DNA of 64,000 nt from Gammaproteobacteria bacterium. GTDB lineage: Bacteria > Pseudomonadota > Gammaproteobacteria > Burkholderiales > Nitrosomonadaceae. The DNA lies in assembly GCA_015709615.1 (NCBI GenBank), contig CP054179.1, positions 2,914,001 to 2,978,000 on the forward strand, written 5' to 3'. The position numbers were made by a program, and so were the translations under genes. Positions 53,501 through 62,862 of this stretch are shown here, one piece after another (positions within the stretch are counted from its first letter, which is position 1; each line of letters opens with the position of its first letter). The notes under the pieces were generated by a model, which made no database searches, was not told the origin of the DNA, and saw only the letters and a program-made list of their open reading frames with translations.

Positions 53501-53953
53501 ATGGATTTCGTCGTTGAAAAAGACCCCGGATTAATTCCACAAGTATTGTCCAAGATTCTTGATTCATGTGTAAACGGCGTAACACTGGCGGATCCCGATC
53601 AAGAGGATATGCCCTTGGTTTATGTCAATAAGGCATTTGAGGAAATAACCGGGTATACCTTGGCGGAAACGGTGGGCAGAAATTGCCGTTTTTTACAAGG
53701 AAATGAGCATGATCAAGCCGGTGTCAAGCAATTACAAGATGCGATCAAGAACAAGAAACCGGTTGAAGTGGTTTTGAGGAACTTTCGTAAAAACGGTGAG
53801 TTGTTTTATAACCACTTGCTCGTTTCGCCGCTCTTCGATACGCATGGCAATGTGCTGTATTTCCTGGGTGTGCAATTTGATATCACACCGCAAATCCGGG
53901 CGGAAGAGGAAATTAAATCGCTGAAAGAGCAACTGGCTGCACTTAAAAAATGA
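53501..53953 (+). CDS. Short LOV-domain blue-light sensor
   Basis: A 150-residue protein consisting of one LOV (PAS) domain and a short C-terminal helix. The flavin-adduct motif GRNCRFLQG is exact, with the reactive Cys62, and the later FMN contacts RNFRKNGELFYNHL and VQFDIT (conserved Gln) are present. The tail AEEEIKSLKEQLAALKK is a coiled coil that may dimerise on illumination. There is no output domain, so it would act on a partner protein. Ribosome site GGAGAG precedes the ATG by 7 nt. Confidence 0.92.
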   Translation: MDFVVEKDPGLIPQVLSKILDSCVNGVTLADPDQEDMPLVYVNKAFEEITGYTLAETVGRNCRFLQGNEHDQAGVKQLQDAIKNKKPVEVVLRNFRKNGELFYNHLLVSPLFDTHGNVLYFLGVQFDITPQIRAEEEIKSLKEQLAALKK

Positions 53954-54049
53954 GGAATTTTGTCGGATATGCCACTGACCGCAAGCCGATGTGATCAAAT
54001 CGGACTGGTTTGACAGCTGTTTCAATAACACGACCGGAAAGGAGTAAAC

Positions 54050-54652
54050 ATGTCTTCGCTCGTCACTCATCTAGCGCCCGATTTTACGAAGCCTGCTGTG
54101 TTGCCGAGTGGCGCTTTTGATGAAAATTTCAATTTTCATACCCATATTCGCAACAAATACGCAGTTTTGTTTTTTTATCCTTTGGACTTCACTTTCGTTT
54201 GTCCACCGGAAATCATTGCACATTCCCATCGAGCGAAAGATTTTCAGCGGCGGAATGTGGAGGTGATCGGCGTCTCGGTGGATTCCCATTTCACGCATTA
54301 TGCCTGGCGCAACACACCGATAACCCAAGGCGGGATCGGTGCGATTGAGATTACGCTGGTATCTGATTTGGGCGGCGAGGTGATGAATGCTTACGGAGTC
54401 AGTCATCCGAATCATGTGGCGCTGAGCGGCTCATTCTTGATCGACAGAAAAGGAATCGTACGCCATCAGGTAGTTAACGACTTGCCGCTCGGCCGGGATG
54501 TTGACGAGATGTTGCGCATGGTCGATGCGCTGCAATTTTTTGAGGAACGTGGAGAGCTCTGCCCGGCAGGTTGGAAAAATGGAGAGCCTGGTATGAAAGC
54601 AAGCCCTGAAGGGGTGGCGGAATATCTCAGCCATCACGCGGAAAAGTTATAG
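54050..54652 (+). CDS. Typical 2-Cys peroxiredoxin (AhpC/Prx1 type)
   Basis: Thiol peroxidase. The peroxidatic Cys51 is in PLDFTFVCPPEI; the usual threonine of the next position is replaced by proline, so the motif reads CPPE in place of CPTE. The resolving cysteine is Cys171 in GELCPAGW. The 200-residue length is typical. GGAAAGGAG is 6 nt from the ATG. It follows the LOV gene by 96 nt and precedes the SmbP-like gene. The proline change does not remove catalytic residues. Confidence 0.94.
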   Translation: MSSLVTHLAPDFTKPAVLPSGAFDENFNFHTHIRNKYAVLFFYPLDFTFVCPPEIIAHSHRAKDFQRRNVEVIGVSVDSHFTHYAWRNTPITQGGIGAIEITLVSDLGGEVMNAYGVSHPNHVALSGSFLIDRKGIVRHQVVNDLPLGRDVDEMLRMVDALQFFEERGELCPAGWKNGEPGMKASPEGVAEYLSHHAEKL

Positions 54653-54734
54653 GATCAGCTCGCTAACTGTTATCCGCGGGTATTGCTAAAAAGAGTGATG
54701 TATTTTTTATCAATGAAAAGCGAGGTTCGATATC

Positions 54735-55121
54735 ATGAGAAATATACCGTCCATTTTGATTGCTGCCATGCTGGCGCTTTTTCTGATCGGCGAGATCAGT
54801 GCATCAGGTTATTCAGGAAATACGGAATCGGAAAAGGCGACTGCCTTCATGATGAAAGCAATAAAACATGCGGAAATGGCCAGAACCCATAAAGCACACG
54901 CAGAGCATATTCACAAGCATGCGGAAGCAAGTTTGGAGTATGTCAAAAAAGCAGAGGCGGAAGCGATTGACAATGAAAACACCGGGGAAAGGAGACACAT
55001 AACGGAATCAATCCGGCACTTAGTGCAAGCCATTACTCACGCTAAAGCGGGACATGCCGATATTGCGAGCGAGCACGTCACCGATGCATTGGAAGAAATG
55101 CGTCAATTTATAACCCAATAG
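54735..55121 (+). CDS. smbP: SmbP-like His-rich periplasmic metal-binding protein
   Basis: A 128-residue exported protein with a signal peptide (about residues 1-23, cleavage near ISA) and a mature part made of two amphipathic helical repeats with regularly placed histidines (HAEMARTHKAHAEHIHKHAEASLEY, then HITESIRHLVQAITHAKAGHADIASEHV). This is the design of SmbP, the small Cu/metal-binding protein described from N. europaea. Metals and role here are inferred. It is followed by a GC-rich terminator, and has an AGCGAGGT ribosome site. Confidence 0.88.
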   Translation: MRNIPSILIAAMLALFLIGEISASGYSGNTESEKATAFMMKAIKHAEMARTHKAHAEHIHKHAEASLEYVKKAEAEAIDNENTGERRHITESIRHLVQAITHAKAGHADIASEHVTDALEEMRQFITQ

Positions 55122-55169
55122 ATTTAATTCCTCAGGTGACTAAACGCCTTTCCAAAGCTTCCCCGGGGT

Positions 55170-55194
55170 TGGCCGCTGCGGTGCGGCCAGTTTT
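55170..55194 (+). terminator. Intrinsic terminator after smbP
   Basis: TGGCCGC and GCGGCCA form a 7-base stem around TGCGGT, followed by GTTTT. It lies 48 nt past the smbP stop, before the convergent serine acetyltransferase gene. Confidence 0.8.
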
Positions 55195-55245
55195 CCCATC
55201 ATATGAGCACCGGCAGTCGCCGGTAATAATCTCCCGTCGACGAAA

Positions 55246-56232
55246 CTAAGCTTCTGTAACGGCTGCGAATACCTCGGTACGAATTTGCGCTTGCATGACG
55301 TGACTCCCCGGCGGGACACTGTGCGTCAGCCAGACATTACCGCCGATCGTGGAACCGCGGCCGATGGTGATACGCCCGAGGATCGTGGCGCCGGCGTAGA
55401 TCACCACGTCATCTTCAACGATGGGATGGCGCAGATTACCTTTCACCAGAATGCCATTTTCATCGACGGGAAATCGTTTGGCGCCCAGGGTGACGGCTTG
55501 ATACAGCCGTACATTGCGGCCGATGATCGTCGTTTCGCCGATCACCACGCCGGTACCGTGATCGATGAAGAAACTGTCACCAATCTGCGCGCCCGGATGG
55601 ATTTCTATGCCGGTGAGCGAATGCGCGATTTCCGATATCATGCGCGCGATCAGTGGCACACCCAATTGATTCAATTCATGCGCAATGCGGTGATGAATAA
55701 TCGCAATAACGCCCGGGTAGCATACCAACACGTCGTCGACGCTGTGCGCCGCCGGATCACCTTCGTAGGCGGCGCGGATGTCGTTTTCCAATAAGCTGCG
55801 GATTTTTGGCAGTTGCTTGGCGAATGTGTTGGCAATGGCAGCAGCTTGCTCACGAAGCGGTGGAGCGGCAATTTCCTGGCCCGAGACAAAAAACAATTCG
55901 TGCTGAATCTGATCGAGCAAATCGCGCAAGGTAATATCCAAGGTATGTCCGACGTAGTAATCGATGCCTTCATCGGAAACGCCCGGTGCACCCAGACGAT
56001 TCGGAAACAACGCCGCGCTCAAACGCTCGATGATGGTTGCCAGAGTTTTCCGCGATGGCAGTTTGGGCGGCTTGTTCAACCGTTGCCGGTGTTCCAGCGA
56101 TGTCACGCGCAACGTGCGCAATTGGGAGACGATATGATCGATTTCCAGGCGATTGATTTCTGATTCTGCTGTACCATGCGATTTCAGTTCGGTTGTCATG
56201 TCTTTAATCTCTAAATTCCGCTCAATGTGCAT
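55246..56232 (-). CDS. epsC: Serine O-acetyltransferase (EpsC type)
   Basis: Makes O-acetylserine for cysteine synthesis. The 328-residue protein has a helical N-terminal domain and a C-terminal left-handed beta helix: GIEIHPGAQIG, FIDHGTGVVIGETTIIG and the hexapeptide turns up to WLTHSVPPGS. It is the last gene of the sulfate/encapsulin string, 13 nt after cysA. An EpsC-type acetyltransferase is a recognised companion of family 2A encapsulins. The ATG at 56232 has GAGGTG 8 nt upstream; a second ATG at 56199 is possible. Confidence 0.95.
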   Translation of the reverse strand: MHIERNLEIKDMTTELKSHGTAESEINRLEIDHIVSQLRTLRVTSLEHRQRLNKPPKLPSRKTLATIIERLSAALFPNRLGAPGVSDEGIDYYVGHTLDITLRDLLDQIQHELFFVSGQEIAAPPLREQAAAIANTFAKQLPKIRSLLENDIRAAYEGDPAAHSVDDVLVCYPGVIAIIHHRIAHELNQLGVPLIARMISEIAHSLTGIEIHPGAQIGDSFFIDHGTGVVIGETTIIGRNVRLYQAVTLGAKRFPVDENGILVKGNLRHPIVEDDVVIYAGATILGRITIGRGSTIGGNVWLTHSVPPGSHVMQAQIRTEVFAAVTEA

Positions 56233-56245
56233 TGGAAATTACACC

Positions 56246-57334
56246 TCAATGTTTCAAATGGCTGGGCGGGTAGCTGGGGAACAAGTCGAGCCGTTTCGGC
56301 TTGATAAAGACTTTGTCACCCTTGGCGAGCTGCAATTCGCGAAAACGCTCCTTGCTGATTTCGGCGTGCACCGGATTTCTTTCCTGATCGTTTTCGCGCA
56401 CCAGCTCCAGCCTGACAATCGGGCCGACGGACAGCACATGGACGATTTGCGCCGCCAGTGCCGCTTCACCATTGCGGGTGCGCTCAACCTCGATTTCATG
56501 CGGGCGCACATACGCAATCGCCGCCATTTCCTCCGCTTCTGCGTGTTCCGGCGCGTCCACTTCAAGATCGCCGATCCAGGCGCGTCCGCGGTGCAATCGG
56601 CCGTGGAATAGGTTCACGTTGCCAAGAAATTCGTACACAAACGGACTAGCCGGTTGTTCGTACACTTCATCCGGTGTGCCGATTTGTTCAATCCGGCCTT
56701 CGTTCATCACCACCACGCGATCGGAGACTTCGAGCGCTTCCTCCTGGTCGTGCGTGACGAATACGCTGGTGATATGCATGTCATCGTGCAGCCGCCGGAG
56801 CCAAGAACGCAGTTCCTTGCGCACCTTGGCGTCCAATGCGCCAAAGGGTTCATCCAGCAGCAACACTTTCGGTTCTACCGCCAATGCCCGCGCCAAGGCA
56901 ATGCGCTGGCGCTGGCCACCGGAAAGCTGGTGTGGATAGCGATCCGCTAGCCAATCCAGCTGCACCAGATGCAGCAACTCCATGACCCGTTCGCGAATCT
57001 CGGTTTTGGACGGACGGAATTCTTTCGGGCGAACGCGCAAACCAAATGCCACATTCTCGAAAATCGTCATGTTGCGGAACAAGGCGTAATGCTGAAAAAC
57101 AAATCCCACTTGGCGCTCGCGCACATGCTGGTTGGTGGCGTCTTTGCCGTGAAACAGCACTTGCCCGCTATCGGCGGATTCCAGTCCTGCGATCACGCGT
57201 AGCAGCGTCGTTTTACCGGAACCCGACGGGCCCAGTAAAGCCAGCAGTTCACCGGATTGCACTTGCAGGTTGACATCGCGCAGCGCGGTGAAGGTGCCGA
57301 ATTGTTTGGAAAGACTCAAAACCTCAATACTCAT
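56246..57334 (-). CDS. cysA: Sulfate/thiosulfate ABC transporter ATP-binding subunit
   Basis: ATPase subunit of the sulfate importer, 362 residues. Walker [10 protein letters not shown], signature [15 protein letters not shown], Walker [12 protein letters not shown], then the CysA-type C-terminal regulatory domain ([22 protein letters not shown]). It overlaps cysW by 4 nt. Works with CysT and CysW and the binding protein at the window edge. Confidence 0.97.
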   Translation of the reverse strand: MSIEVLSLSKQFGTFTALRDVNLQVQSGELLALLGPSGSGKTTLLRVIAGLESADSGQVLFHGKDATNQHVRERQVGFVFQHYALFRNMTIFENVAFGLRVRPKEFRPSKTEIRERVMELLHLVQLDWLADRYPHQLSGGQRQRIALARALAVEPKVLLLDEPFGALDAKVRKELRSWLRRLHDDMHITSVFVTHDQEEALEVSDRVVVMNEGRIEQIGTPDEVYEQPASPFVYEFLGNVNLFHGRLHRGRAWIGDLEVDAPEHAEAEEMAAIAYVRPHEIEVERTRNGEAALAAQIVHVLSVGPIVRLELVRENDQERNPVHAEISKERFRELQLAKGDKVFIKPKRLDLFPSYPPSHLKH

Positions 57335-58209
57335 TCCTCACCTCTTTGTTTTTGGGTTTGTTTGTTGCGAAATTCGATCAGCGTTTTCAGCGCGAGCGTC
57401 ACCAGCGCCAGCAAGGCGAGCAGCGAAGCCACGGCAAACGCGGCGGCGAAGTTGTATTCGTTGTAGAGAATTTCGACGTGCAACGGCAATGTATTGGTGT
57501 TGCCGCGAATATGGCCGGATACCACCGATACCGCGCCAAATTCTCCCATGGCGCGCGCGTTGCACAGAATGGCGCCGTACAGCAGACCCCATTTGATGTT
57601 CGGCAACGTGATCTGATAGAAGGTTTGCCAGCCGCTGGCGCCGAGCACGACCGCAGCTTCCTCTTCCTCGGTGCCTTGCGCCTGCATCAAAGGAATCAAT
57701 TCGCGTGCGATGAATGGTACGGTGACAAAAACGGTTGCCAGCACGATGCCGGGAACGGCGAAAATAATTTTAATATCGTGCTCCGCCAGCCACGGTCCGA
57801 GCCAGCCTTGCAGGCCGAATACGAGCACGTAAATCAAGCCGGAAACCACTGGTGAAACGGAGAAAGGCAAGTCGATCAGGGTGATCAGCAGATTTTTGCC
57901 GCGAAACTCGAATTTGGCGATGGCCCAGGCCGCGGCGATACCGAATACCAGATTGAGCGGTACCGCAATCGCCGCCACCGTGAGTGTCAGCTTAATCGCG
58001 GAAACCGCATCGGAATCGGTGATCGCGGCAAAATAAACCTCTGCGCCTTTTTTGAAAGCTTCGTAGAAAACCGAAATCAGCGGAACAAATAAAAATAACG
58101 TCAGAAATACCAGCGCCAGCCCGATCAAGGAGCGGCGCACCCAGGCGGGTTCTTGCGTGGCGCGCTGGCGGAAAGTCGTGCCGGATACGGGAAATGTCAT
58201 CGTAGTCAT
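57331..58209 (-). CDS. cysW: Sulfate/thiosulfate ABC transporter permease CysW
   Basis: Inner-membrane permease, 292 residues, with six hydrophobic spans and the ABC-contact loop [58 protein letters not shown] is typical of CysW. Start overlaps the cysT stop and its own stop overlaps cysA, so translation of the whole transporter is coupled. Confidence 0.96.
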   Translation of the reverse strand: MTTMTFPVSGTTFRQRATQEPAWVRRSLIGLALVFLTLFLFVPLISVFYEAFKKGAEVYFAAITDSDAVSAIKLTLTVAAIAVPLNLVFGIAAAWAIAKFEFRGKNLLITLIDLPFSVSPVVSGLIYVLVFGLQGWLGPWLAEHDIKIIFAVPGIVLATVFVTVPFIARELIPLMQAQGTEEEEAAVVLGASGWQTFYQITLPNIKWGLLYGAILCNARAMGEFGAVSVVSGHIRGNTNTLPLHVEILYNEYNFAAAFAVASLLALLALVTLALKTLIEFRNKQTQKQRGEE

Positions 58210-59051
58210 GGCGATCCTAAAGAGTCACTGCTGCGGCGCCGGCTCCACCATTGCAGCAGGTTGATAATCAGCAACAGAATGAACGAAATGACCAGCATCA
58301 CCACCGACAATGCGGTAGCACCGGCGTAGTCATATTGTTCCAGCTTGGTGATGATCAGCAGCGGGGTGATTTCGGAAATCATCGGCATATTGCCGGCGAT
58401 AAAAATGACCGAACCATACTCGCCGACAGCGCGCGCGAATGCCAGCGCAAAACCGGTGATCAAGGCCGGGAAAAGCACCGGGAAAATGACGCGCGTGAAG
58501 GTTTGCCAGCGGTTGGCTCCGAGTGTGGCGGCCGCTTCCTCCAGTTCGGCTTCGATATCCTCGAGCACCGGCTGCACCGTGCGCACCACAAACGGCAATC
58601 CGATAAAAGTCAGCGCCACAAAAATCCCCAGCGGTGTGAAAGCCACTTTGATGCCCAGGGGTTCAAGAAACTGTCCGATCCAGCCATTCCCGGCGTACAG
58701 CGCGGTGAGCGAAATACCGGCTACGGCGGTCGGCAGGGCGAACGGCAGATCGACCAAAGCATCGACAATCTTTTTGCCGGGAAAATCGTAGCGTACCAGC
58801 ACCCAGGCCACCAGCAGACCGAATGCCGCGTTCACTAATGCAGCTGCAAACGATGCGCCGAAAGTCAGCCGGTATGAGGCCAGAACGCGCGGCGTGGTGA
58901 TGATCGTCCAAAATTCCGGCCAGGTTAATTCGGCGGTGCGGATGAACGCCGCTGACAGCGGAATCAGGACGATCAAACTGAGATAAAGCAACGTGAATCC
59001 CAGCGCCAGATTGAAGCCGGGCAAGATGCTGTATTGCTTGAATGTGCTCAA
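58206..59051 (-). CDS. cysT: Sulfate/thiosulfate ABC transporter permease CysT
   Basis: Partner permease of CysW, 281 residues, six hydrophobic spans, with [33 protein letters not shown] as the ATPase-contact loop and the CysT-type ending ([35 protein letters not shown]). It follows the cysteine desulfurase gene by 37 nt, so it is in the same transcript. Confidence 0.96.
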   Translation of the reverse strand: MSTFKQYSILPGFNLALGFTLLYLSLIVLIPLSAAFIRTAELTWPEFWTIITTPRVLASYRLTFGASFAAALVNAAFGLLVAWVLVRYDFPGKKIVDALVDLPFALPTAVAGISLTALYAGNGWIGQFLEPLGIKVAFTPLGIFVALTFIGLPFVVRTVQPVLEDIEAELEEAAATLGANRWQTFTRVIFPVLFPALITGFALAFARAVGEYGSVIFIAGNMPMISEITPLLIITKLEQYDYAGATALSVVMLVISFILLLIINLLQWWSRRRSSDSLGSP

Positions 59052-59088
59052 TTGAAAATTCCTTGTGGTGGTTGGAATCCATTCATGA

Positions 59089-60906
59089 TCAGAAACTCGT
59101 CCGCCCGCTTTGGATGCGGTGCAGCGCGGCGATGAGAAAATCGATATCCGCGCAAGTGTTGTAGAATGCCAGCGATGGCCGTACCGTGGTTTCCAGGCCG
59201 AAGCGGCGCAAGATAGGCTGCGCGCAATGATGACCAGCGCGCACCGCGATGCCTTCGCGGTTGAGCGCCGTGCCGACTTCTTCGGAGCTGAAACCCGCTA
59301 ACACGAAAGACAGCACACCGGCTTTTTCCGCCGCGGTGCCGATCAAACGCAAACCCGGAATCGAACTCAGGCCGCGCGTGGCATAAACCAGCAGTTGATG
59401 TTCGTAGCGGCTAATGTTGTCGATGCCGATGCGTTGCACGTAATCGATCGCCGCACCCAATCCAACCGCATCGGCGATATTGCCGGTGCCCGCTTCAAAG
59501 CGGGCCGGTGCCGCATGGTACGTGGTTTTCTCGAAAGTGACGTCCTGAATCATGTTGCCGCCCCCTTGCCAAGGCTGCATCGAATTCAGCAGCTCGGCTT
59601 TGCCGAACAACGCACCGATGCCGGTCGGCGCAAACACCTTATGGCCGGAAAAAACAAACCAGTCGCAATCCAGCTGTTGCACATCGACGCGCATATGCGA
59701 CACGGATTGCGCGCCGTCGACCAATACGCGTGCACCAACGCGATGCGCCATCGCGATCATTTCCTGCGCCGGTGTGATGGTGCCGAGCGCATTCGATACC
59801 TGCGAAAATGCTACCAATTTGGTGCGCGAATTGAGCAGTTTTTGATACTCTTCCAACAAGATTTGGCCTTGATCGTCGACCGGAGCGACACGCAGTATGG
59901 CGCCTTTCTCGTTGCACAATTGCTGCCACGGCACGATATTGGCGTGATGTTCCAGCCAAGTAATGACGATTTCATCGCCTTCACCGATATGCTGCCGCCC
60001 CCAGCTTTGCGCCACGAGATTGATGGCCTCGGTCGTGCCGCGCACAAAAACGATTTCGTCCGCTGACGATGCGTTGAGGAAGCGGCTAACTTTCTGGCGC
60101 GCTTCTTCGTAAGCATCGGTCGCGCGCGCCGCCAATTCATGCGCGGCGCGGTGGATGTTGGAGTTTTCGTGTTGATAGAAATAGCTGAGCCGATCGATGA
60201 CTGATTGCGGTTTTTGCGTGGTCGCGGCGTTGTCCAGCCAAATCAGCGGGCGTCCGTTGACCAATTCTTTCAGGATCGGAAAGTCGCGCCGGATAGCATT
60301 GACGTCAAAAGGCGGGTGCGCGGATGCGAATTGCGCAACCGTATCATCCGGAACGGATGATGGCATGCCGTCGAGAAAATAAAATGCCGTTGCCGGGTTT
60401 TGCGCAATGGGAGCGCTTGCAGAGTGATGCGAAGCGGCTTGCACCGGCGGAAGCAGTGCGCGCAACTCGTCTTCGAACGGCAACGGAACGGTGGATGGAT
60501 AAGCAAGAACTCCCGCAGTTGAAGGGAAGGGGGCCAATGCGGGAGCTTGCTGCAACGCTGCAAACGTTGCTGACGTGGAGGAAGTGCTCGCCGTGTGTGT
60601 TATGCCGGATAAAGACGGGGGAATATCTTTACCCGGCGCAAACAGCGTATTTAATTCGCTTTCAAACGGTAACGGAATGTCCGGTTGCACTGCGAAATTT
60701 CCCACATGCGGATGATCCGCGGGAAACGCGGGAATTTCCAGAGCTTGTGCCGATACTGGCGCAGCCGCCGCTGGCGGCGCGCTTGAGTTAGGTAAAGCGG
60801 AAAAGAATTCATTGGCCAGGCGTGTCAGCAACTCGACATCCGGCAAGTGACCGGACGCCGCATGCAAGCTTTCTCCCGCCAATTGATCGAGATTACTTGT
60901 ACTCAT
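59089..60906 (-). CDS. Family 2A encapsulin cargo cysteine desulfurase with targeting extension
   Basis: A SufS-like PLP cysteine desulfurase, 605 residues from the ATG at 60906, that removes sulfur from cysteine inside the encapsulin. The catalytic domain starts near residue 200 (FDVNAIRRDFPILKEL); the PLP lysine is Lys423 (SGHK) and the catalytic cysteine Cys561 (RAGHHCAQP). The first ~199 residues are low-complexity Pro/Ala/Ser with three short conserved blocks: LLTRLANEFFSALP (26-39), IPLPFESELNTLF (77-89) and VPLPFEDELRALL (140-152). The last two are a repeat 63 residues apart and probably dock to the shell. The start overlaps the encapsulin stop by 14 nt. Confidence 0.95.
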   Translation of the reverse strand: MSTSNLDQLAGESLHAASGHLPDVELLTRLANEFFSALPNSSAPPAAAAPVSAQALEIPAFPADHPHVGNFAVQPDIPLPFESELNTLFAPGKDIPPSLSGITHTASTSSTSATFAALQQAPALAPFPSTAGVLAYPSTVPLPFEDELRALLPPVQAASHHSASAPIAQNPATAFYFLDGMPSSVPDDTVAQFASAHPPFDVNAIRRDFPILKELVNGRPLIWLDNAATTQKPQSVIDRLSYFYQHENSNIHRAAHELAARATDAYEEARQKVSRFLNASSADEIVFVRGTTEAINLVAQSWGRQHIGEGDEIVITWLEHHANIVPWQQLCNEKGAILRVAPVDDQGQILLEEYQKLLNSRTKLVAFSQVSNALGTITPAQEMIAMAHRVGARVLVDGAQSVSHMRVDVQQLDCDWFVFSGHKVFAPTGIGALFGKAELLNSMQPWQGGGNMIQDVTFEKTTYHAAPARFEAGTGNIADAVGLGAAIDYVQRIGIDNISRYEHQLLVYATRGLSSIPGLRLIGTAAEKAGVLSFVLAGFSSEEVGTALNREGIAVRAGHHCAQPILRRFGLETTVRPSLAFYNTCADIDFLIAALHRIQSGRTSF

Positions 60907-61810
60907 GATATTGACCCACTTCGACATTCTCGAGCACACCGAGCGCATCTTCGGTTAGCACGGCCAGTGAGCAATAGAGGGAAACCAGGTAAGAAGCGAT
61001 TGCCTTGTGGTTGATGCCCATGAAACGCACCGATAATCCCATGCCTTGCTGGCCCGGCAAGTTCGGCTGATAAAGCCCGACCACCCCTTGACGGCTTTCT
61101 CCGGTGCGCAACAGCAGAATATTGGTTTTACCGCCGGTGATATTGAGCTTGTTGCTCGGTATCAGCGGGATGCCGCGCCAGGTCAGGAACTGTGAACCAA
61201 ACAGCGAAACGGTCGGAGGGGGAACGCCGCGGCGGGTACATTCGCGGCCAAAGGCGGCGATTGCCTGCGGGTGCGCCAGAAAGAAACCTGGTTCTTTCCA
61301 TACGCGCGAAATCAGTTCATCGAGATCGTCGGGAGTGGGCGCGCCGGTGCGTGTTTTCACCTTCATGGATTTCGCGACGTTGTTCAGCAAACCGTATTCC
61401 TTGTTGTTGATCAACTCGCTTTCCTGGCGCTCTTTTGCCGTTTCGATGGTGAGGCGCAATTGCTCGCGGATCTGGTTGTGCGGACTGCTGTACAGATCGG
61501 ATACGCGCGTATGGACATCTAGCACGGTATTCACCGCGCTCAGCACATACTCCCGTCCCCATTCCTCGTAATCCACAAACGTGGCCGGCAGTTCGCGCTC
61601 ATCCTTGGCGGAGCAATCGACTTCCACTTGATCGGGATCTTTCACTTTGTTCACGCGGTAAATACCCGCCTCGACCGGCACCCAATTCAACAAGTGGGTG
61701 AGCCAGCGCGGCGTGATGGTGCCCATCATCGGCACGGTTTTGGTGGCATTGGCAAGCGTGCGGGCGGCAACGTCGCTTAATGCGGTATGGGCTTGATGGA
61801 TATCGGTCAT
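60893..61810 (-). CDS. srpI: Family 2A encapsulin shell protein (SrpI-like)
   Basis: A 305-residue HK97-fold shell protein of family 2A encapsulins, the group whose cargo is a cysteine desulfurase. Landmarks: MGTITPRWLTHLLNWVPVEAGIYRVNKVKDP, FVDYEEWGREYVLSAVNTVLDVHTRVSDLYSSPHNQI, and the C-terminal GLSVRFMGINHKAIASYLVSLYCSLAVLTEDALGVLENVEVGQY. Known members self-assemble into a T=1 nanocompartment. AAGGAG stands 8 nt before the ATG. A 7-base GC hairpin in the 120-nt leader precedes it, and it overlaps the cargo gene, so the two are surely co-expressed. Confidence 0.97.
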   Translation of the reverse strand: MTDIHQAHTALSDVAARTLANATKTVPMMGTITPRWLTHLLNWVPVEAGIYRVNKVKDPDQVEVDCSAKDERELPATFVDYEEWGREYVLSAVNTVLDVHTRVSDLYSSPHNQIREQLRLTIETAKERQESELINNKEYGLLNNVAKSMKVKTRTGAPTPDDLDELISRVWKEPGFFLAHPQAIAAFGRECTRRGVPPPTVSLFGSQFLTWRGIPLIPSNKLNITGGKTNILLLRTGESRQGVVGLYQPNLPGQQGMGLSVRFMGINHKAIASYLVSLYCSLAVLTEDALGVLENVEVGQYHEYK

Positions 61811-61853
61811 TTCATTTTCTCCTTAGGATAGAGTGTTGCAAATTTGTCAGGTT

Positions 61854-61871
61854 GCCCCGGGTATCCGGGGC
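61854..61871 (-). other. GC-rich hairpin between EAL-like gene and encapsulin gene
   Basis: GCCCCGG and CCGGGGC (61854-61860 and 61865-61871) form a perfect 7-base stem around GTAT. On the minus strand it is followed by AACCTGAC, without a U-tract, so it is not a normal terminator. It may protect or mark the 5' end of a processed encapsulin transcript. Confidence 0.75.
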
Positions 61872-61930
61872 GATTGTTGTGTGTTTCCAGGTAAGCTCCG
61901 AAGCTGGATTTCTCAGAGTTTCGCTAAGTT

Positions 61931-62761
61931 CTAATTAACCGGCTTGGCGATCACCGGCAGTTCGGCGGTTTCGATCGCAGATGCCGTCTTGCCCAGCAGA
62001 TTGCCTTGCAAATAATCGGCATCGCTGCGTTTGGCGCCAATCAGTTGTTCCGGCGTTTCAATGTCCCGCACCAGCACGCTGGCGCCGAAGCTGTGCACGG
62101 TATCCGTCAAGGCCGTGACGGCTTCATGGCGCAGCAGATCGCTGGCCGAGATGCGCACGACATCCGGATACAGACTGCCCAGTTCCGCCATCCAATCGCT
62201 GCGGTTGCCGGTGTAGTTGGCGGCGATGCGGTAGCCGCGCGAGCGGTAATTGCCGATGACATGCTGCAGCAATTTCCAGTTGCGGTTGATGATGGCCGGG
62301 ATTTCGATCACGACACGCGAGGTTTTCACGCCGATCAGGTCGAGAAAGTTTTCAAACGAGCGGCCGTGATCGTCCTTGACGCTTTCCAGCAAACGCGGAT
62401 GAACCTCGACATATAAATTGTCCGACTGGGAAGAGTGGTTGAAATAATAATTCAACGCATGGATCGCCCGGCATAAACGGTCGAGTTCGATCAATTGATC
62501 GTCCTTGGACGCCATGGCGAAAACTTGCCATGGCCAAAGCGCGATTTCTTCGTTCGACTTGGAGCGCACATAGGCGGCGTGCCCTATGGTTCTGCCATGA
62601 TCGGCGTTGAAAATGGGTTGAAAAACGCTGGTCAATTCGCATTGATAAAAATAACCGCTGATCCAGCCGTTAGGTGCGCGTTTCAATGTGTAATCGGTGG
62701 CTGAATTGATGAGCTCAAATTCATCCAGCACAATATGCGTATTGTTTGCTTTTGTATTCAT
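61931..62761 (-). CDS. Degenerate EAL-domain protein
   Basis: A 276-residue protein with the length and outline of an EAL (c-di-GMP phosphodiesterase) domain but with almost all catalytic residues changed. The EAL motif itself is GHAAYVR (60-66), the DDFGTG motif is AANYTG (180-185), and the K-x-D region is RIS (203-205); VIEIP and the DYLQGNLLGK end of the fold remain. It is therefore unlikely to cut c-di-GMP; it may bind it or a protein. ATG at 62761 has GGAG 8 nt upstream; the frame runs 15 codons further. It lies between DUF2325 and encapsulin genes. Confidence 0.85.
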   Translation of the reverse strand: MNTKANNTHIVLDEFELINSATDYTLKRAPNGWISGYFYQCELTSVFQPIFNADHGRTIGHAAYVRSKSNEEIALWPWQVFAMASKDDQLIELDRLCRAIHALNYYFNHSSQSDNLYVEVHPRLLESVKDDHGRSFENFLDLIGVKTSRVVIEIPAIINRNWKLLQHVIGNYRSRGYRIAANYTGNRSDWMAELGSLYPDVVRISASDLLRHEAVTALTDTVHSFGASVLVRDIETPEQLIGAKRSDADYLQGNLLGKTASAIETAELPVIAKPVN

Positions 62762-62796
62762 GGAATAGTCTCCATTGAAGTGAATGCTGCTGCGTG

Positions 62797-62853
62797 CGGG
62801 CGGCAAAGCCGGTTGCTTGGCAACAGACTTGCCGGATATTCGTCCGCCGCCCG
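62797..62853 (-). other. Long structured hairpin between DUF2325 and EAL-like genes
   Basis: CGGGCGGC (62797-62804) pairs perfectly with GCCGCCCG (62846-62853); inside, CCGG (62809-62812) pairs with CCGG (62832-62835), and TTGC/GCAA closes the tip. Most of the 101-nt gap folds into one structure, with no T-run. Confidence 0.7.
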
Positions 62854-62862
62854 TTGGATTCT

